Part shown: piece after piece, positions 17,812 through 27,211 of the stretch
Numbering within the stretch: the stretch's first letter is position 1
How the letters are laid out: each line of letters opens with the position of its first letter
Assembly (NCBI RefSeq): GCF_003001815.1
Contig: NZ_PVMZ01000018.1
Coordinates: 1-64,000, forward strand
DNA length: 64,000 nt
Reading direction: 5' to 3'
From: Actinoplanes italicus
GTDB taxonomy: Bacteria; Actinomycetota; Actinomycetes; Mycobacteriales; Micromonosporaceae
The notes under the pieces: model-generated
What the model saw: the letters and a program-made list of their open reading frames with translations, nothing else
Databases searched by the model: none
What the model was told of the DNA's origin: nothing
Translations under genes and position numbers: made by a program

Positions 17812-18164
17812 GTCGCACCGCTGCCTCCCGCGCCCCGAGACAGAAGCACGACACAGCCAGTCCAACCTGGCTACGCCAGACCGCTGCCGCCCACCCCAAG
17901 ACAGAAGCACGACACAGCCAGTCCAACCTGGCTACGCCAGACCGCTGCCTCCCACCCCAAAACAGCAGCACGACACAGCCAGTCCAACCTGGCTACGCCA
18001 GACCGCTGCCTCCCACCCCAAAACAGAAGCACGACACAGCCAGTCCAACCTGGCTACGCCAGACCGCTGCCTCCCACCCCAAAACAGCAGCACGACACAG
18101 CCAGTCCAACCTGGCTACGCCAGACCGCTGCCTCCCACCCCAAAACAGCAGCACGACACAGCCG
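17812..18164. repeat. 61-bp tandem repeat, six units
   Basis: The ACAGAAGCAC/ACAGCAGCAC marker recurs at 17840, 17901, 17962, 18023, 18084 and 18145, exactly 61 bp apart, preceded by a degenerate half unit and ending in divergence after ~18164. Each unit carries AGCCAG-N6-CTGGCT, a small hairpin. Units alternate AGAAG and AGCAG variants. 61 is not divisible by three, so the ORFs across it are not real. There are no unique spacers, so it is not CRISPR. Confidence 0.88.
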
Positions 18165-18719
18165 GTCGGCGGAACCTGGAGAGTTTTCGGGATCGGGGCC
18201 TGAGGCGGGGCCGCGAGCTGTGGCCGAGCCATCTCATCGGCAGCAGGCTCGCCTGCCTGGGCTCGGAGGAGCGCGGCCTGATCCGGCACCCGGGAGAGCG
18301 GATTCGTGGGGCCGGTGCTGCGGCGGTGGGGTCACACTTAGCTGCCGCGCGCGACCCTGCCGTCGTGATGGCGACGGTGGGCGTCCACGGCCCTGCAGTG
18401 TGGGACCTCACCGTTGTTGCCTGCGACGTCGGGAGCACACGCGAAGCCCGGCGTGTGCCCCACGGCTTGCGAGCGGCTGCGGCAGCACACAGAACCGCAC
18501 GTCGTGATCGTTCGGTGGCCCAGGGTTGCGCGGGCCGCGGGCGGAGGGGACCCACGGGTAGCGGGGACCCACGGGTGGTGCAGCGAGTGGTGAAGCGACG
18601 CGGTCTGGGGCGCCGTCGTCAGACCCAGCGCGACGAACCGATGGCCGGCGACGAGCCGGCGACCCGGTGACAAGCCGATGGCCGGCGACGAGCCGGCGAC
18701 CCGGATCTCGGAGGATCTC
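18165..18719. other. No recognisable gene; short direct repeats
   Basis: About 555 bp with no convincing coding pattern. There are two copies of a GGGACCCACGGGT unit near 18547-18577 and a 37-bp direct repeat (starts 18638 and 18675; CCGATGGCCGGCGACGAGCC) just before the NADAR promoter. Confidence 0.5.
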
Positions 18720-18725
18720 TAGACT
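18720..18725 (+). promoter_or_regulatory. -10 hexamer (TAGACT) for the NADAR gene
   Basis: Six nt before GTG 18732 with no Shine-Dalgarno sequence. Confidence 0.5.
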
Positions 18726-18731
18726 TCGCCG

Positions 18732-19802
18732 GTGATCAAGCAGCGCAGGACCTACCGTGTCGTCGACGGTGAGCGGATCGAGGGCACCTGGCGGCCGGTG
18801 TTCATCCGCAACGGGGCGTACCACCTCACCGAGCTGTACATCTTCGCCGACGGAATGATCAACTGCTGGGAGTGGGTGGATCTCGGCGGGCTCCGGCGGA
18901 AACTCGCGGACGGCTGGGTCGCGCTCGATCTCGAGGAAGGTGCCGAGGCGTCGGCCCACGACATCGGGACCTGGCGTTTCGCCGATCCGTGGTCCGGGTC
19001 GGACGCCGAGTCTTTCCTGGCTGAGGTCGCCGACGAGATCGATGTGCTGAACAACCGGCCGGACTCCACCGGCCGCTGCCATCAGGCCCTCGACCGGTTC
19101 CTCGCGAGCGGCACCGAGGACGACAGGCGGGCACTGCGCGCGGCGTATCTCGCGATTCCGGAGACGGTGCGGCTCTACGCACTCGGTGACATGGATGCCA
19201 AGGACCGGCCGCTCCGCCTGATCTGCACGCCGGTCGGCGGGACGACCACCTACCGTGAGGTCGTCACGGAGGCGGACCACGCCGAGGCCGAACAGTATTT
19301 CGCCGAACGCGACCGGTGGCGGAGGAAGCAGGAGGAGGCCCGGGCCGCCGACGGTCCGCAGGATCCTCGCGACCCGACGGTCATCCTGGATTCGTATGCA
19401 CTGCGGCCGTCCGTGACGCCCGGCGTCGAGGCGCTGCGCAATGAGTACCCGGTGCCGGTCGATCTGGGCGGACTGACGTTCCCGACGGCGACGCACGCCT
19501 ACTGGGCGCTGTCGACCGTCGACGTGGAGGCCCGCGAGGCGATCCGCGACGCGAAGGGCGCCGCCGAGGCGACCGCCGGGCGGGCACCGATCCGTCCGGG
19601 CTGGGCGCAGCTCCGGGACGCGGTGATGCACACGGTTCTGCGGGCCAAGTTCGGCCAGAATCCGGACCTGGCCGAGATCCTTGTCGGTACGGGTGACGCG
19701 CGCATCGAGTATCACGGCTTCTCCCGCTACTGGGACGGCCGGCTCGGGCGGCTGCTCGAACTCGTCCGGTCGGAGATCGCCGCGGAACGCTCCGGGTTCT
19801 GA
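18732..19802 (+). CDS. NADAR-domain protein with N-terminal DUF7638-like domain
   Basis: A 356-residue soluble protein. Residues ~5-65 (WRPVFIRNGAYHLTELYIFADG) match the DUF7638/7639 type found in actinobacteria. Residues ~215-352 form a NADAR (YbiA-like) domain: LRNEYPVPVDLGGLTFPTATHAYWAL, then VMHTVLRAKFGQNPDLAEIL, and the terminal WDGRLGRLLELVR. Studied NADAR proteins hydrolyse N-glycosidic bonds of riboflavin intermediates or remove ADP-ribose from guanine in DNA, countering DarT1-type toxins. No DarT-like toxin is visible nearby. The leaderless GTG start is supported by TAGACT. A NACHT NTPase lies 1.8 kb away. Confidence 0.78.
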   Translation: MIKQRRTYRVVDGERIEGTWRPVFIRNGAYHLTELYIFADGMINCWEWVDLGGLRRKLADGWVALDLEEGAEASAHDIGTWRFADPWSGSDAESFLAEVADEIDVLNNRPDSTGRCHQALDRFLASGTEDDRRALRAAYLAIPETVRLYALGDMDAKDRPLRLICTPVGGTTTYREVVTEADHAEAEQYFAERDRWRRKQEEARAADGPQDPRDPTVILDSYALRPSVTPGVEALRNEYPVPVDLGGLTFPTATHAYWALSTVDVEAREAIRDAKGAAEATAGRAPIRPGWAQLRDAVMHTVLRAKFGQNPDLAEILVGTGDARIEYHGFSRYWDGRLGRLLELVRSEIAAERSGF

Positions 19803-19909
19803 GGGTCAGGTCGTCGCCGCCGTGCCGGGGCGCGGGCGGCATGACCGGCCTCTGCCAGACCGGTCACAGTCGCTGCTGCGGCGGGGCGCGGGCGGGCATG
19901 ATCGGCTGA

Positions 19910-20833
19910 ATGGCGGGGGTGCTCAGCGGTTTCACGACGGTCTGGGCGATCGCGGCCCTGGGCTATCTGCTGGCCCGCGGGCGGATCCTGGGTGAGCACG
20001 CTCCGCGGGTGCTGGGGCGGCTGGCGTTCGCGGTGGCCACTCCGGCGCTGCTGTTCGTCACGCTCAGCCGTACGAGCCTCGATCGGATCCTGACCGGCTC
20101 GCTGCTGGCGTTCGTCACCTCGACGGTGCTCGTCGGGGCGGTGTACGCGCTGGTCGCCCGGCTGGTCTGGAAACGCAGCGCCGGCGCGACGACGATCGGG
20201 ACGCTGGCGGCGTCGTACGTCAACGCGGGCAACATGGGCCTCGCGGTGGCGGCGTACGTGCTCGGGGACGTGTCGCTGGTCGTACCCGTGCTCGTCTTTC
20301 AGGTTCTGCTCGCCGCTCCCGTGGCGCTGACCGTTCTTGATCTGGCGGGCGGGCAGGGCCGGCCGTCGCTGCGGCGGCTGGCGCTGCTGCCCGCCCGGAA
20401 CCCGCTGATGATCGCCTCGGCGGCCGGGTTCGCCGTCGCGGCGTCCGGCTGGACTCCCCCAGCCCTGCTGATGGAACCGTTCGAGCTGGTCGGGGCGGCA
20501 GCAGTGCCGGCGGCGCTGCTGGCGTTCGGGATGTCGCTGCCCGGCGCGCGTCCGCTGCGGCCTGGCCCGGAAGCGCCGGATCGCTACCTCGCGGTGGTTC
20601 TCAAGATCATTGTTCAGCCGCTCCTGGCGTACCTGATCGGGCGTTTTCTGATCGGCCTTTCCGGGCCCGCCCTGTTCGCCGCCGTCGTGACGTCGTCGCT
20701 GCCGACCGCGCAGAACGTGTTCGTGTTCGCGTTGCGCTACCGCGAGTCCGAGACGCTGGCCCGCGACGTCGTGATGCTGTCCACGGTCGCCTCCGCGGCG
20801 GCGATGCTCACAGCGGCGGTCTTCCTGACCTGA
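19910..20833 (+). CDS. AEC (auxin efflux carrier) family transporter
   Basis: A 307-residue inner-membrane protein with about ten hydrophobic helices. It has the AEC features VNAGNMGLAVAAYVLGD in the middle and SLPTAQNVFVFALRYRE near the C-terminus, the latter matching the conserved P-x2-N helix of the family. AEC carriers move organic anions such as malate or auxin; the substrate here is unknown. The ATG is preceded by CATGAT 7 nt upstream, a weaker version of the leaderless pattern. Confidence 0.82.
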   Translation: MAGVLSGFTTVWAIAALGYLLARGRILGEHAPRVLGRLAFAVATPALLFVTLSRTSLDRILTGSLLAFVTSTVLVGAVYALVARLVWKRSAGATTIGTLAASYVNAGNMGLAVAAYVLGDVSLVVPVLVFQVLLAAPVALTVLDLAGGQGRPSLRRLALLPARNPLMIASAAGFAVAASGWTPPALLMEPFELVGAAAVPAALLAFGMSLPGARPLRPGPEAPDRYLAVVLKIIVQPLLAYLIGRFLIGLSGPALFAAVVTSSLPTAQNVFVFALRYRESETLARDVVMLSTVASAAAMLTAAVFLT

Positions 20834-20969
20834 TCCAGCCGATCTTCGCTGGTACAAGCCGGGAGACGACTATTCGGCGTGTTGCGTAAAAGAGTCGTCA
20901 CGACGGTGGTGAGACGGCTACGGAACGGCGTAACGTGTGCGACTCGCGACGGCATTCTTAGGGAGCAGC

Positions 20970-21614
20970 ATGCCGCTCACCCCCGCTGACGTTCACAACG
21001 TTTCGTTCACCAAGCCCGCCCTCGGCCGGGGCGGCTACGGCGAGGAGGAGGTCGACGCGTTCCTGGACGAGGTGGAACGCGAACTCGGCCGTCTGATGGC
21101 CGAGAACGACGCCCTCAAGAACCACATCGGCCCCGGCGACGACCACGACGAACTGCGGGAGCTGACCGCCCGGCTGCGGATGCTGGAGGACGCCCGCGAC
21201 CGCGCCGAGCAGCACGCCCGCGAGGTGGCCGCCGAACTGGAACGGGCCCGCCACAGCGACCCGTCACCGCCCGGCGGCGACGACCGCCACCTGCGGGTGC
21301 TGGCGATGGCGCAGCGCACCGCCGACGGCCATCTCGAGGACGCCCGCCAGGAGGCCGAGCAGATCCTGGTGACCGCCGAGGAGCAGGCCGATCAGGTGGC
21401 CGCCGAGGCCCGGGCGAAGGCCGCCGACATCGAGGGCGCGGCCCGCCGACGCCACGCCGAGGCGATGGAGGGCCTGTCCGACCGGCGCGCACAGCTGCTG
21501 GAGGAGGTCGAACAGCTCGGCGGTCTGGCCATGCACTACCGCAGTGCCCTGGGCCAGCACGTCGCCAACCAGCTCGACCGCACCGACAACGCCCCGCGCC
21601 TGTCCGACCGCTGA
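20970..21614 (+). CDS. DivIVA-domain coiled-coil protein
   Basis: A 214-residue cytoplasmic protein. It begins with the DivIVA signature LTPADVHNVSFTKPALGRGGYGEEEVDAFLDEVERELGRL (residues 3-40), followed by long Ala/Glu/Arg-rich coiled coils (about 45-185), including ATP-synthase-b-like heptads with QEAEQILVTAEEQADQVAAEA. DivIVA/Wag31 homologues mark cell poles and septa and organise apical growth. This is shorter than typical Wag31 and stands away from a division cluster, so it may be a paralogue. ATG 20970 has GGGAGC upstream. The stop is 2 bp from the convergent NACHT stop. Confidence 0.82.
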   Translation: MPLTPADVHNVSFTKPALGRGGYGEEEVDAFLDEVERELGRLMAENDALKNHIGPGDDHDELRELTARLRMLEDARDRAEQHAREVAAELERARHSDPSPPGGDDRHLRVLAMAQRTADGHLEDARQEAEQILVTAEEQADQVAAEARAKAADIEGAARRRHAEAMEGLSDRRAQLLEEVEQLGGLAMHYRSALGQHVANQLDRTDNAPRLSDR

Positions 21615-21615
21615 C

Positions 21616-24390
21616 TCACCGATTCCGCCGCACCGGCGAGCCCTCGCCGTTGACCCACCGGGTGACGAGTTCGTGCGCCTCCGGCAGGAGTTTCCAGGCC
21701 GCAACCTGAGCAAGGGCGTCCGCTCGGCCCTCGCCGGTCGTTCGCGCGGTAAGAAGGTTCTTCAGAGCGTCCGGAAATTCATTGCCGCCGGTCTCCTGAA
21801 GGAAGACCAGGAGGAGCAGCAACGCGGAGGATCGTTGCGTCGCGTCGAACTCGTCCACCTTGCTCATGTCGACGCTGTCGGCGATAAGGTCACCCTCCTG
21901 TGCCAGATCCCACGCTGTGTCGTTGTCGTCCTCGGACAACTCGATCCACGGCCACGGGCTGGCGGCGAGGGCGGGATAGACCGTTCTGAGGTATTGCGCG
22001 TCTGCCGGGGTTGCCCGTTCGTTGGAAACGCATTTCTCCAGTACCCGCACCACGCTGGAGACGTCGGTGTTGTGCCCGAGATTGGCTTGCCGGTACAGGA
22101 TGCCCGGCCCGTTCGTGCGGATGTCGTGAGGTGATGGCCTGCGAAGACGCTCTTCCCATCGCCGCACATCCTCCACAGCGAGGAGGCCCGGTTGGCGGAT
22201 GAGGTGGTCACCCACCGACTTCGATTCTCTCGGCCAGGGCCTGTCGACGAGAAGAATGCCGCCGATCAACCCGCCGGCGTCGGCGCTGCCGGGCGCGCGC
22301 AGCGCCTCCAGAATCGCCGCGCTGAGCCGGGTGAGGTTCTCGGGCAATTCGGCTTGTAGCAAATGCAGGAAGGGGCCGTCGTCGTTCTGTCCGGTGAAGG
22401 CAGCCGCCGTCCAGGTGTACCTGAATCGCTGATCCACCGGTGTCTCCACGGCCAGGCGGACGCATTCGGCGGCGAGGCGGCGAAGGACACTCGACCGGAG
22501 CGCGACCTGTCCCGCCACTTCCGCTGCGAAACTCAAATAGCGAACCTCGTCGCCCGACGACACGGCGGCGTCGAGAAGCAACTCCAGAAATCCGCTGGCA
22601 CCGCCGTGGGCGTCTCGCTCCAGGCGGTGCACCGCGAGGTGCGCGACGTTGTTCCAGGAGGTGTCGGGGATCCGGCCGCCGAGTCGCTGCCACACACTCT
22701 CGGGGCTGGGGCCGAGCCGGACCAGGTGGACGGCGGTGAAGTACTCCAGGAACGTCCGGTGGGTGAATCCGTAGACGCGCTGACCGTCACGCGTTCCCAT
22801 CTCGGTGAGCAGCCAGGCCCGGCCGGCGCAATAGTCCAGGAACTCGGCCGCGGCAACGGCAGCCTCCGTCCAGTCGTCGAACCGCTCCTCGAGCATGTAT
22901 TCGATGAGAAGGTCAGCGACCTTGTCCCGGCTGAGCACCTTCTGCGCTGACGAGTCGGTGAACATCCGCCAGGCGAGCCAGGCCACAGCGGGCCGGAGAT
23001 GAGTACCGAAACGCATCGGTACCGACATTCCCCGGCCTTGGTCCCAGCGCTCGAAGAGCAGTTCAGCGCAGTTCTCGTAGATCTGTGCCCGGTTTGCCGG
23101 AATGTAGTGCTTCGACTCGTACAGCGAGCACAGCAGAGACAGAAGGAGCGGATTACTGCGCAGATCCTGGATGCGCGAACTCTCGGCAAGAAACGACTCG
23201 GCCAGCCCGCCATCCTGTTCGAGGGTGAACCAGCGCTCGGCGTAGTCGGCGACCTGGTCATCGGTGAACCGCGCGATGCGGATGTCGGGGAACAGCGTGT
23301 GGTCGAAGGAGGCCTCGTCATAGCCGACGACTCGCGAGGTCACCACGATCCCGACCAGCGGGTACTGGTGGGCGAACGCCTCCAAGAGCTCGGCGAGCCG
23401 CCGCCGGGCCTCGGCGTCTCCCAGCTCGTCGACCCCGTCGACGATCACGACGGCGCTGCCGCTGAGCAGCAGGTACTCGATGGCGTCGGCGGGTGGCGTG
23501 ACGTTGTAGGGCGCCTTGGCCACGTCCTCCAGCAGCGCGGTGAACGGCCGGTGGCTGGTACGCAGCGCTTCGGCGTGTTCGCGGACGACGACCAGGAACG
23601 GCACCCTGCCGGACAGCCCGTCGAGAGCGTCGTCGGCGAGGTCGTGGGCGAGCTTCGCCGCGAACGTCGACTTGCCCGCACCGGGGTCGCCGAGAACGAC
23701 GACCCGCTGGTACTGGCCGAGCGCGTCCGCCGACGACCGGTTGTCGTCCTTGCCCGGGAACCGGAACGTCGGGTCGACGTGCAGGTCGGCGTATTCGACA
23801 CCCGCACGACGCCCCAGATGGGACAGCCTCATCTTCGACCGCGTGGCCGCGACCTGCGCCCGCAGCAGCCGGCTGAACCGGTCGACGGCCCGCAGATCGG
23901 GCAGCCGTTCGAGCAGTTCATGCCGGCGGGCGGTGGCCGCCGCCAGATCGGCGACGATCCCCACAGCGAATCCGCTGTCGATGTTCTTGTGCTCGCGGAT
24001 CGCGGCCTCGGAAGCCACCGTGAGCAGGTGCACGACAAGATCGGTGCCGGTGAGCAGGCGGTCCTCGGGCAGGTCTTCGAGACGGACACGCAGGCTCAGC
24101 CGGGCGGAGTGCCGGATGTCGGCGAGGTCGTCCTCGGAACGGCCGGCCAGATGCCAGACCGTGGTCTGCAGCGCCAGATGCTCGAACTGCGGCGACTCGA
24201 CGAAAGTCAGGAACGCGCTGCTCTGGGCGGGCGTCAGGGATGTGAGAAACGCCTCCAGAGGTGCGCGGTCGAGCAGTGACTCCGCCCTCTTCAGGAGCGC
24301 CTTCCGGCGTACCCGGTCGATGGCGATCTTTCCGATGTAGGCCGCCGCCCGGCCGCCTGCCCGGGCCACAGTGGATTCGATCGCCGCCAT
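21616..24390 (-). CDS. NACHT-type STAND NTPase
   Basis: A 924-residue signal-transduction ATPase. A helical N-terminal effector or adaptor region (1-200) has no recognised catalytic motif. The NACHT core has Walker A GDPGAGKST near residue 233, Walker B VVIVDGVDELGD near 317, and the following RNPLLLSLLC helix typical of NACHT. The C-terminal ~400 residues are helical, possibly sensor repeats. Many bacterial NACHT proteins are antiphage sensors (Avs/bNACHT); the role here is inferred. The ATG is 6 nt from TAGCGT with a TGACA-like -35, so the mRNA is probably leaderless. Codon use is somewhat less GC-biased in the C-terminal third, consistent with transfer. Confidence 0.85.
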   Translation of the reverse strand: MAAIESTVARAGGRAAAYIGKIAIDRVRRKALLKRAESLLDRAPLEAFLTSLTPAQSSAFLTFVESPQFEHLALQTTVWHLAGRSEDDLADIRHSARLSLRVRLEDLPEDRLLTGTDLVVHLLTVASEAAIREHKNIDSGFAVGIVADLAAATARRHELLERLPDLRAVDRFSRLLRAQVAATRSKMRLSHLGRRAGVEYADLHVDPTFRFPGKDDNRSSADALGQYQRVVVLGDPGAGKSTFAAKLAHDLADDALDGLSGRVPFLVVVREHAEALRTSHRPFTALLEDVAKAPYNVTPPADAIEYLLLSGSAVVIVDGVDELGDAEARRRLAELLEAFAHQYPLVGIVVTSRVVGYDEASFDHTLFPDIRIARFTDDQVADYAERWFTLEQDGGLAESFLAESSRIQDLRSNPLLLSLLCSLYESKHYIPANRAQIYENCAELLFERWDQGRGMSVPMRFGTHLRPAVAWLAWRMFTDSSAQKVLSRDKVADLLIEYMLEERFDDWTEAAVAAAEFLDYCAGRAWLLTEMGTRDGQRVYGFTHRTFLEYFTAVHLVRLGPSPESVWQRLGGRIPDTSWNNVAHLAVHRLERDAHGGASGFLELLLDAAVSSGDEVRYLSFAAEVAGQVALRSSVLRRLAAECVRLAVETPVDQRFRYTWTAAAFTGQNDDGPFLHLLQAELPENLTRLSAAILEALRAPGSADAGGLIGGILLVDRPWPRESKSVGDHLIRQPGLLAVEDVRRWEERLRRPSPHDIRTNGPGILYRQANLGHNTDVSSVVRVLEKCVSNERATPADAQYLRTVYPALAASPWPWIELSEDDNDTAWDLAQEGDLIADSVDMSKVDEFDATQRSSALLLLLVFLQETGGNEFPDALKNLLTARTTGEGRADALAQVAAWKLLPEAHELVTRWVNGEGSPVRRNR

Positions 24391-24396
24391 GCGGCG

Positions 24397-24402
24397 ACGC
24401 TA
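24397..24402 (-). promoter_or_regulatory. -10 hexamer (TAGCGT) for the NACHT gene
   Basis: Six nt before ATG 24390. A GTGACA -35-like hexamer lies about 18 bp upstream, giving a near-standard promoter. Confidence 0.55.
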
Positions 24403-24478
24403 GCGAAGATGGCACCCACGTGTCACCACGGCGCGTGATCACCGCCCGCAAAAGTGGAACGATTCCAGAAAAGCGGGT

Positions 24479-24484
24479 TATGGT
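24479..24484 (+). promoter_or_regulatory. -10 hexamer (TATGGT) for furA-katG
   Basis: Exactly 6 nt before ATG 24491. FurA-type regulators normally bind over this promoter. Confidence 0.5.
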
Positions 24485-24490
24485 CGGGGC

Positions 24491-24922
24491 ATGACGTCCG
24501 ACTCCGAGGCTCGGCTCCGGGCGGTCTCGTTGCGCGTGACCAGGCCCCGGCTGGCGGTGATGGCCGCGCTGCGCGACCACCCGCATGTCGACACCGACAC
24601 GGTGATCGCGCTGGTGCGCGGGGATCTCCCGACCGTTTCCCATCAGGCGGTCTACGATGTGCTGCGTGCCCTCACCGACGCCGGGCTGGTGCGCCGCATC
24701 CAGCCTGCCGGTGCGACCGCCCGCTATGAGATGCGGGTGCGCGACAACCACCATCATGTCGTCTGCCGTTCTTGCGGCACGATCGCCGACGTCGACTGTT
24801 CCGTCGGAAACGCCCCCTGTCTCATCGCCTCCGACGATCACGGATTCGTGATCGACGAGGCGGAGGTCGTCTATTGGGGCACATGCCCCACCTGCGTGAC
24901 CAAACGTTCGGAAGGAAGCTGA
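24491..24922 (+). CDS. furA: Fur-family redox/peroxide regulator (FurA-like)
   Basis: A 143-residue Fur-family repressor. The winged helix is in residues 1-80 (LPTVSHQAVYDVLRALTDAGLVRRI). Metal-binding motifs follow: DNHHHVVCRSCG and C-terminal CPTC. FurA repressors sense peroxide or metal and repress katG. ATG 24491 is leaderless. The stop TGA overlaps the katG ATG by one base (TGATG), so the two form a tightly coupled operon as in mycobacteria and streptomycetes. The assignment relies on both sequence and the katG neighbour. Confidence 0.9.
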   Translation: MTSDSEARLRAVSLRVTRPRLAVMAALRDHPHVDTDTVIALVRGDLPTVSHQAVYDVLRALTDAGLVRRIQPAGATARYEMRVRDNHHHVVCRSCGTIADVDCSVGNAPCLIASDDHGFVIDEAEVVYWGTCPTCVTKRSEGS

Positions 24923-27132
24923 TGAGCGACAACCAGGACAACACCAACGGCAAGTGCCCGGTCGCGCACGACGGCAGCGAGAGCGAGAACCCGGGTATTC
25001 CGGCGCCGACGGCAAAGACCCCGGGCCGTCCGCGCAGCAACCGGGACTGGTGGCCCAACCAGCTCGACCTGTCGGTACTGCACGCCCACTCGTCTAAGGG
25101 CAACCCGCTCGCGCCCGACTTCAAGTACGCCGAGGCGTTCCAGCAACTCGACGTCGAGGCCGTCAAGCGTGACATCGTCGAGGTGCTGACCACCTCACAG
25201 GACTGGTGGCCGGCCGACTTCGGTCACTACGGCGGCCTGATGATCCGGCTCAGCTGGCACGCCGCCGGTACGTACCGGATCCATGACGGCCGTGGCGGTG
25301 CCGGTGACGGCGGTCAGCGGTTCGCTCCGCTCAACAGCTGGCCCGACAACGCGAACCTGGACAAGGCGCGTCGGCTGCTGTGGCCGGTGAAGGCGAAGTA
25401 CGGCCAGAGCCTGTCCTGGGCCGACCTGCTGGTACTGGCCGGCAACGTGTCGCTGGAGTCGATGGGCTTCAAGACGTTCGGGTTCGGGTTCGGCCGCGAG
25501 GACGTGTGGGAGCCCGAGGAGATCATCTGGGGTCAGGAGGACGCCTGGCTCGGTGACTCCCGCTACGTGGGCGACCAGGAGATGACCGCGGATGTCGGCG
25601 CGGCCGAGATGGGCCTGATCTACGTGAACCCGGAGGGTCCGCGCGGCAGCGCCGACCCGCAGGCCGCGGCCTGGTTCATCCGCGAGACGTTCCGCCGGAT
25701 GGCGATGAACGACGAGGAGACCGTGGCGCTGATCGCCGGCGGTCACACGTTCGGCAAGACGCACGGCGCGGGTGTCGCCGCCGACCACGTCGGTCCGGAG
25801 CCGGAGGGCGCCCCGCTGGAGTCGCAGGGCCTCGGCTGGCTGAGCACGCACGGCACCGGCAAGGGCGGCGACACGATCACCAGCGGTCTGGAGGTCACCT
25901 GGACCGACAAGCCGACCCAGTGGAGCAACCGCTTCTTCGAGATCCTCTTCGGGTACGAGTGGGAGCTGACCACCAGCCCGGGCGGTGCCAAGCAGTGGGT
26001 CGCCAAGGACGCCGAGGCGATCATCCCGGACGCCCACGACCCGGCGAAGAAGCACAAGCCGACGATGCTCACCACCGACCTGTCGCTGCGCGTCGACCCG
26101 GCGTACGAGCAGATCTCCCGCCGTTTCCTGGCGAACCCGGACGAGTTCGCGCTGGCGTTCGCGAAGGCCTGGTACAAGCTGCTGCACCGTGACATGGGCC
26201 CGGTCAGCCGGTTCCTCGGCCCGTGGGTGCCGGAGGCGCAGCTGTGGCAGGACCCGGTCCCGGCCGTCGACCACGCGCTGGTCGGTGACGCCGAGATCGG
26301 CGTACTGAAGAAGAAGGTCCTAGAGTCGGGCCTGTCGACGGCGCAGCTGGTCCAGGCCGCGTGGGCGTCGGCGGCGACCTTCCGATCCACCGACAAGCGT
26401 GGCGGCGCGAACGGTGCCCGGATCCGCCTGGAGCCGCAGCGCAGCTGGGACGTCAACCAGCCGGTCATCTCGGTGATCGAGGCGCTGGAGAAGATCCAGC
26501 AGGACTTCAACGCCTCGGGCACCGCGAAGATCTCCCTGGCCGACCTGATCATCCTGGCCGGCAACGCGGCCGTGGAGAAGGCCGCCGCGGACGCGGGTGT
26601 GCCGGTGACGGTGCCGTTCCACCCGGGCCGCACCGACGCCTCGCAGGAGCAGACCGACGTCGAGTCGTTCAAGGTCCTCGAACCGCGCGCCGACGGGTTC
26701 CGCAACTACCTGCGGCCGGGCGAGAAGGCGCAGCCGGAGGTCCTGTTGGTCGACCGGGCGTACATGCTGAGCCTGACCGCCCCGGAGATGACCGTGCTGA
26801 TCGGCGGCCTGCGGGCGATCGCGGGCGGCGAGCACGGCGTGCTGACCGACCGGCCCGGTGTGCTCAGCAACGACTTCTTCGCCAACCTGCTCTCCCCGGG
26901 CACCCGGTGGACGGCGTCGAAGGACTCCGAGAACCTGTACGAGATCCGCGACCTCTCCACCGACCAGGTCAAGTGGACCGCCACCGCGGTCGACCTGATC
27001 TTCGGCTCGAACTCGCAGCTGCGGGCCCTGGCCGAGGTGTACGCGAGCGCCGACGCCAAGGAGAAGTTCGTCCAGGACTTCGTGGCCGCCTGGACGAAGG
27101 TCACCGAGCTGGACCGGTTCGACCTGGCCTGA
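24922..27132 (+). CDS. katG: Bifunctional catalase-peroxidase
   Basis: A 736-residue KatG that removes H2O2 with haem and would activate isoniazid-type prodrugs. The distal site has Arg109, Trp112 and His113; proximal His275 lies in GGHTFGKTHG. The Met-Tyr-Trp adduct residues are Trp112, Tyr234 and Met260, all five positions beyond those of M. tuberculosis KatG. Ser320 matches its Ser315. The second, haem-free-type C-terminal half is complete. It starts at ATG 24922, overlapping furA; the longer upstream ORF in the same frame is not used. It is followed by a 17-bp triplet repeat and a hairpin. Confidence 0.97.
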   Translation: MSDNQDNTNGKCPVAHDGSESENPGIPAPTAKTPGRPRSNRDWWPNQLDLSVLHAHSSKGNPLAPDFKYAEAFQQLDVEAVKRDIVEVLTTSQDWWPADFGHYGGLMIRLSWHAAGTYRIHDGRGGAGDGGQRFAPLNSWPDNANLDKARRLLWPVKAKYGQSLSWADLLVLAGNVSLESMGFKTFGFGFGREDVWEPEEIIWGQEDAWLGDSRYVGDQEMTADVGAAEMGLIYVNPEGPRGSADPQAAAWFIRETFRRMAMNDEETVALIAGGHTFGKTHGAGVAADHVGPEPEGAPLESQGLGWLSTHGTGKGGDTITSGLEVTWTDKPTQWSNRFFEILFGYEWELTTSPGGAKQWVAKDAEAIIPDAHDPAKKHKPTMLTTDLSLRVDPAYEQISRRFLANPDEFALAFAKAWYKLLHRDMGPVSRFLGPWVPEAQLWQDPVPAVDHALVGDAEIGVLKKKVLESGLSTAQLVQAAWASAATFRSTDKRGGANGARIRLEPQRSWDVNQPVISVIEALEKIQQDFNASGTAKISLADLIILAGNAAVEKAAADAGVPVTVPFHPGRTDASQEQTDVESFKVLEPRADGFRNYLRPGEKAQPEVLLVDRAYMLSLTAPEMTVLIGGLRAIAGGEHGVLTDRPGVLSNDFFANLLSPGTRWTASKDSENLYEIRDLSTDQVKWTATAVDLIFGSNSQLRALAEVYASADAKEKFVQDFVAAWTKVTELDRFDLA

Positions 27133-27176
27133 TCGTTCGACCGGCCTGATCGTTCGACCGGCCTGATCGTTCGACC
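27126..27176. repeat. 17-bp direct repeat, three copies
   Basis: GGCCTGATCGTTCGACC is repeated without gaps at 27126, 27143 and 27160. The katG stop codon is inside the first copy. Confidence 0.8.
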
Positions 27177-27211
27177 GGCCTGGTGGGGAGAAGGTCCCCA
27201 TAACGTGCCGT

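Noticed and set aside
17812..18164. CRISPR array
   Set aside because: The entire 61-bp unit repeats with no unique spacers, and no cas genes are nearby.
18408..19715. 435-residue minus-strand ORF
   Set aside because: Antisense to the NADAR gene; no family features.
22999..24279. 426-residue plus-strand ORF
   Set aside because: Antisense shadow of the NACHT gene.
24772..24921. Longer katG beginning inside furA
   Set aside because: The TGATG junction and family N-terminus place the start at 24922.
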